DNA of 43,528 nucleotides from Pseudomonas fulva NBRC 16637 = DSM 17717 (lineage in GTDB: Bacteria > Pseudomonadota > Gammaproteobacteria > Pseudomonadales > Pseudomonadaceae). A program made the position numbers and the translations under genes. The DNA lies in NCBI RefSeq assembly GCF_000730565.1, contig NZ_BBIQ01000029.1:1-43528 (forward strand), in the 5' to 3' direction. The notes beneath the pieces are model-generated. The model saw nothing but the letters and a program-made list of their open reading frames with translations, ran no database searches and was not told the origin of the DNA. Of the stretch, positions 41,058-43,528 are shown one piece after another. How positions within the stretch are numbered: the first letter of the stretch is position 1; every line of letters begins with the position of its first letter.

Positions 41058-42554
41058 ATGCCTACCTCACCGTTACGCCTCCCCCCCTCCCGGTCGCACC
41101 CCGAACTTGCTCTCGTGCTGGGCAGTTGCCTGGCCGTGTTCGCCATCGTGGCCATCGTCAGCTACTTGCTGATGCGCGAGCGTGAAAGCGTGGAGCAATC
41201 GGCCGTACGCTCGGCCAACAACATCGTGCAATTGATCGAAAGTGACATTTTGCGCAATGTCGAGCTTTACGATCAGGCCCTGCAAAGGCTGATCTGGGCG
41301 GTAGGCCGCAAGGAGCTGCCCTCCGTACCCGGCCCCCTGCGCCAGCGGCTGCTGTTCGATGACACCTTCGCCGACCGCAAGCGTGGGGATGTACTGTGGC
41401 TGAACAGCAACGGTGACGTGGTAGGCGATTCGACCAGCAGCGTACCGCGCAAGGCCAACTTCCGGGACACAGGCGTGTTCCAGACCCATTTGCACAACCC
41501 CAACACCACCCTGCTGGTGGGGCCGCCGTTCAAGGCCCGATTGGGCGACCTGGACTGGTGCATCAGTTTCAGCCGGCGCATCACCGACCCGAACGGTGAT
41601 TTCGCAGGCATCGCGGCTGGCGCGCTGCGCCTTGGCTACGTTACCGATCTGTTCAAACGCCTGGATATCGGCGCCAACAGCAGCGTGAACCTGCTCAACG
41701 TCGAAGGCCAGCTTCTGGCCCGCCAGCCCATGGGCCCCTCCGATCCATCGGTCGGTAGCCAGCATGCCGGCAAACCCAATTTCCAGCGAATACTCGGGCA
41801 GCAGAGTGGCAGCTTCGTCGCGGCCTCCGCCGGGGATGACGGCGAGCGCATGTATACCTTTGCCCGCGTGGGCGACTTGCCGCTGATCGTGCTGGTGGTG
41901 CATGCCACCGACGAGGTGTTCGCGTCATGGCGCCGTACGGCACTGCTGGTCAGCGTTGCCACCGGGCTGCTGTGTGCGGGCATCATCTGGTTGACCTGGC
42001 TGCTCAGTCGCGAGCTGCGTCGCCGCTTCCAGGCTGAACAGCGCCTGGCGACCTTGGCCGCGACCGACAGCCTGACCGGCCTGGCCAACCGTCGGCACCT
42101 GGACCAAGTGCTGCGCCTTGAATGGGCACGTGCACAGCGTACGCGCCAACCACTGACGGTGCTGATGGTGGATGTGGATCATTTCAAGGCGTTCAATCAG
42201 CGCCACGGCCATGCGGGCGGTGACCATGTACTGCGCGAAGTGGCCAAGGCCATCGAGGCCTGTATCCGTCGGCCGGCCGATCTGGCCGCCCGGTATGGCG
42301 GGGAGGAATTTCAGGTGGTACTGCCGGAAACCGACGTGGAAGGGGCACGGATGCTGGCGGAACGAATATGCCGCAGCGTCGCACGACTCGCACCTTTTGG
42401 TGACGATACCCAACCGGTCACGGTGAGCATCGGTATTGGCAGCCTCAACGCACACACCCAGCAAGACCTTGCAGCCATGCTGGGTGGGGCGGATGAAGCG
42501 CTCTACCGGGCCAAGGCCAACGGCCGCAACCGGGTAGAAGGCCCGGTCACTTAG
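41058..42554 (+). CDS. Membrane-bound diguanylate cyclase with periplasmic sensor
   Basis: A 498-residue protein: short cytoplasmic tail, transmembrane helix (about 18-40), periplasmic dCACHE-like sensor of about 250 residues, second helix (about 294-316) and a C-terminal GGDEF domain. The active-site motif is GGEEF (414-418) and the inhibitory RxxD site is intact (RPAD, 405-408). It should therefore make cyclic di-GMP from two GTP with product inhibition. DSLTGLANRRHLD and VDVDHFKAFN are further domain hallmarks. The ligand is unknown. The ATG lacks a strong ribosome site, and no upstream in-frame ATG was found. The stop overlaps the end of the convergent PA2169-like gene by a few bases. Confidence 0.93.
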   Translation: MPTSPLRLPPSRSHPELALVLGSCLAVFAIVAIVSYLLMRERESVEQSAVRSANNIVQLIESDILRNVELYDQALQRLIWAVGRKELPSVPGPLRQRLLFDDTFADRKRGDVLWLNSNGDVVGDSTSSVPRKANFRDTGVFQTHLHNPNTTLLVGPPFKARLGDLDWCISFSRRITDPNGDFAGIAAGALRLGYVTDLFKRLDIGANSSVNLLNVEGQLLARQPMGPSDPSVGSQHAGKPNFQRILGQQSGSFVAASAGDDGERMYTFARVGDLPLIVLVVHATDEVFASWRRTALLVSVATGLLCAGIIWLTWLLSRELRRRFQAEQRLATLAATDSLTGLANRRHLDQVLRLEWARAQRTRQPLTVLMVDVDHFKAFNQRHGHAGGDHVLREVAKAIEACIRRPADLAARYGGEEFQVVLPETDVEGARMLAERICRSVARLAPFGDDTQPVTVSIGIGSLNAHTQQDLAAMLGGADEALYRAKANGRNRVEGPVT

Positions 42555-43027
42555 GACTGAGCGCGGACCTTGTCACGCAGCTCCTTTACTTCATCATGAT
42601 TTTTCTGCACGCCTTGGAGCTGACGATCGACCAGTTCCAGGCTGCTTGCTGCGGCAGGGACGTTGAGCTTGACGAGCTTTTCACGGGCTTGACGGTACGC
42701 CTTCAGGGCATAGTCCTGGCCACGCTCGGTCTCGTTCATCACCGCCTCGTCATCATGGCTGGTGAAGGCTGTCTTAAGTTCGATCCAGGCACGGTGCAGG
42801 TCACCGGTGAAGCTGGTGGACGTCTCCGGGTCACCGCCCAATTTACGGACCTCGTCCTGAAGCTCCTTAACAGCTTCGCCGCAACCAGTGGCGCGCTCGG
42901 TCAGGAAGCCTTTGAGGTATTGATTCTTGACGTCTTCTGCCGATTTCAGAAAGCCTTTCTGGCCGTCTTTGCTGTATTCGATCAGGTCGTTGAGAATATC
43001 GATCACGTCTTTGTTGGTATCGCTCAT
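42551..43027 (-). CDS. PA2169/DUF2383-family four-helix protein
   Basis: A 158-residue, highly charged, helical cytoplasmic protein matching the PA2169 family (DUF2383), a ferritin-like four-helix-bundle fold. Helices lie near 4-25, 30-64, 78-90, 95-120 and 128-152. I see no clear di-iron motif, so it need not bind iron. A conserved segment reads KGFLTERATGCGEAVKELQDEV. AAGGAG precedes the ATG by about 9 bases. A near-consensus sigma-54 promoter lies just upstream, which suggests control by RpoN and an unknown activator. Its 3' end overlaps the GGDEF gene convergently. Family function is unknown; some members are stress-associated. Confidence 0.9.
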   Translation of the reverse strand: MSDTNKDVIDILNDLIEYSKDGQKGFLKSAEDVKNQYLKGFLTERATGCGEAVKELQDEVRKLGGDPETSTSFTGDLHRAWIELKTAFTSHDDEAVMNETERGQDYALKAYRQAREKLVKLNVPAAASSLELVDRQLQGVQKNHDEVKELRDKVRAQS

Positions 43028-43062
43028 GACTCAAACTCCTTGAGGGTTGATGAGTAGACAGG

Positions 43063-43078
43063 AGCAGCCTTCGTGCCA
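43063..43078 (-). promoter_or_regulatory. Near-consensus sigma-54 promoter
   Basis: On the minus strand TGGCAC-GAAGG-CTGCT has the invariant GG and GC exactly ten bases apart. It differs from the consensus TGGCAC-N5-TTGCT at one position. The predicted start site is about 25 bases before the PA2169-like gene. Confidence 0.8.
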
Positions 43079-43203
43079 GCTTTCCAAAAAAAATAAACCC
43101 TTGTAAATCATTACCTTAAAAGATAAAGGCAAATTGCTATGCATCGCGTTCTGCATGATCCGCTTAGGTGGGTCGTGCAGTTTGCAGTATGGTGGGCGTC
43201 TTT

Positions 43204-43443
43204 ATGACGAGTACGAAAATGTTCAACCCGGAACGTCTCGAACTGCTGGTGACCCGCAGCATGCCGTTCGGCAAATACCAAGGCAGGATCATTGCCGACC
43301 TGCCGGGCGATTACCTGGCGTGGTTTGCGCGCAAGGGCTTTCCCACGGGAGAGCTAGGGGAGTTGCTGGCGTTGATGCATGAGGTCGACCATAACGGCCT
43401 GGCTGACCTGCTGGCGCCGTTGCGGCGCAAGCATGGCTGTTGA
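43204..43443 (+). CDS. DUF3820-family protein
   Basis: A 79-residue protein of the DUF3820 family, recognised by MPFGKYQGRIIADLP followed by YLAWFARKGFP and GELGELLALMHE. It ends in a short basic tail. In P. aeruginosa a member has been called a putative quorum-sensing-regulated virulence factor, but biochemistry is lacking. The start is uncertain: ATG at 43204 gives 79 residues, ATG at 43219 gives 74 and fits the shortest family members, and GTG at 43168 gives 91. Ribosome sites are weak for all. The gene stands alone, divergent from the PA2169-like gene with about 175 bp between them. Confidence 0.85.
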   Translation: MTSTKMFNPERLELLVTRSMPFGKYQGRIIADLPGDYLAWFARKGFPTGELGELLALMHEVDHNGLADLLAPLRRKHGC

Positions 43444-43496
43444 GCGGGTTGGCCGACCGCGCCCTCACGGGACGGCACGGTGTAGCGCTGACTCCG

Positions 43497-43528
43497 CTCC
43501 CTGTAGGAGCGCCCCGGCAAGGCCGCTT
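43497..43528. repeat. Partial REP-like element at the right edge
   Basis: TCCCTGTAGGAGCG followed by GGCAAGGCCGCTT resembles the beginning of the palindromic intergenic (REP) elements common in P. putida, which contain CTGTAGGAGCGG. It is cut off by the window edge, so the palindrome cannot be confirmed. Confidence 0.35.

Overview
The window looks like a chromosome segment of a fluorescent pseudomonad of the Pseudomonas putida group. The coding sequence is GC-rich. The gene order (aminotransferase, cyoEDCBA, dsbB, hmp, a NorR-type activator, a giant Ig-repeat adhesin, a three-gene type I exporter, cheV, YkgJ, an OprD-family porin, a GGDEF protein) matches what I recall of the P. putida KT2440 region around PP_0798-PP_0818. 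No phage, IS element, tRNA, rRNA or CRISPR array was seen, and the layout reads as core genome rather than a recent island.

Left part (about 260-5060, all minus strand): an LprI-like small periplasmic protein, a small membrane protein, a GNAT acetyltransferase, a YkgJ-type cysteine-cluster protein, an orphan Ser-Asp-His hydrolase resembling the Tle1/DUF2235 fold, and an AlaC-type aminotransferase. Centre-left (5316-12806, minus strand): the cytochrome bo3 ubiquinol oxidase operon cyoABCDE with a rho-independent terminator and a perfect Anr/FNR box upstream, then dsbB and the NO-detoxifying flavohaemoglobin hmp. A divergent NorR/FhpR-type sigma-54 activator (12960-14513) faces hmp. Two GT-N7-AC palindromes and a -24-type sigma-54 element lie between them.

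Centre (14700-31865): one gene of 17 kb encodes a 5721-residue LapF-type adhesin. It has an N-terminal BapA-prefix-like module, a Gly-rich linker, 57 Ig-like modules of about 85 residues (my manual count), a duplicated domain of about 240 residues, and an RTX-like calcium-binding tail for type I secretion. Modules 5-29 form five copies of a five-module higher-order repeat. The first two copies are nearly identical 1287-bp tandem blocks. The exporter follows with ATGA overlaps: TolC-like OMP, LapB-like ABC transporter with a degenerate C39 domain, and HlyD-type adaptor. Together these four genes build a surface adhesion and biofilm matrix system.

Right part (36787-43528): cheV, a small secreted protein, a second YkgJ protein, a tiny exported protein with its own terminator, an OprD-family porin, a membrane-bound GGEEF diguanylate cyclase, a PA2169-family helical protein (minus strand) behind a near-perfect sigma-54 promoter, and a DUF3820 protein. 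Placing an adhesin, a chemotaxis adaptor and a diguanylate cyclase together fits a motile-to-sessile theme, but only the adhesin and its exporter are clearly one functional unit.
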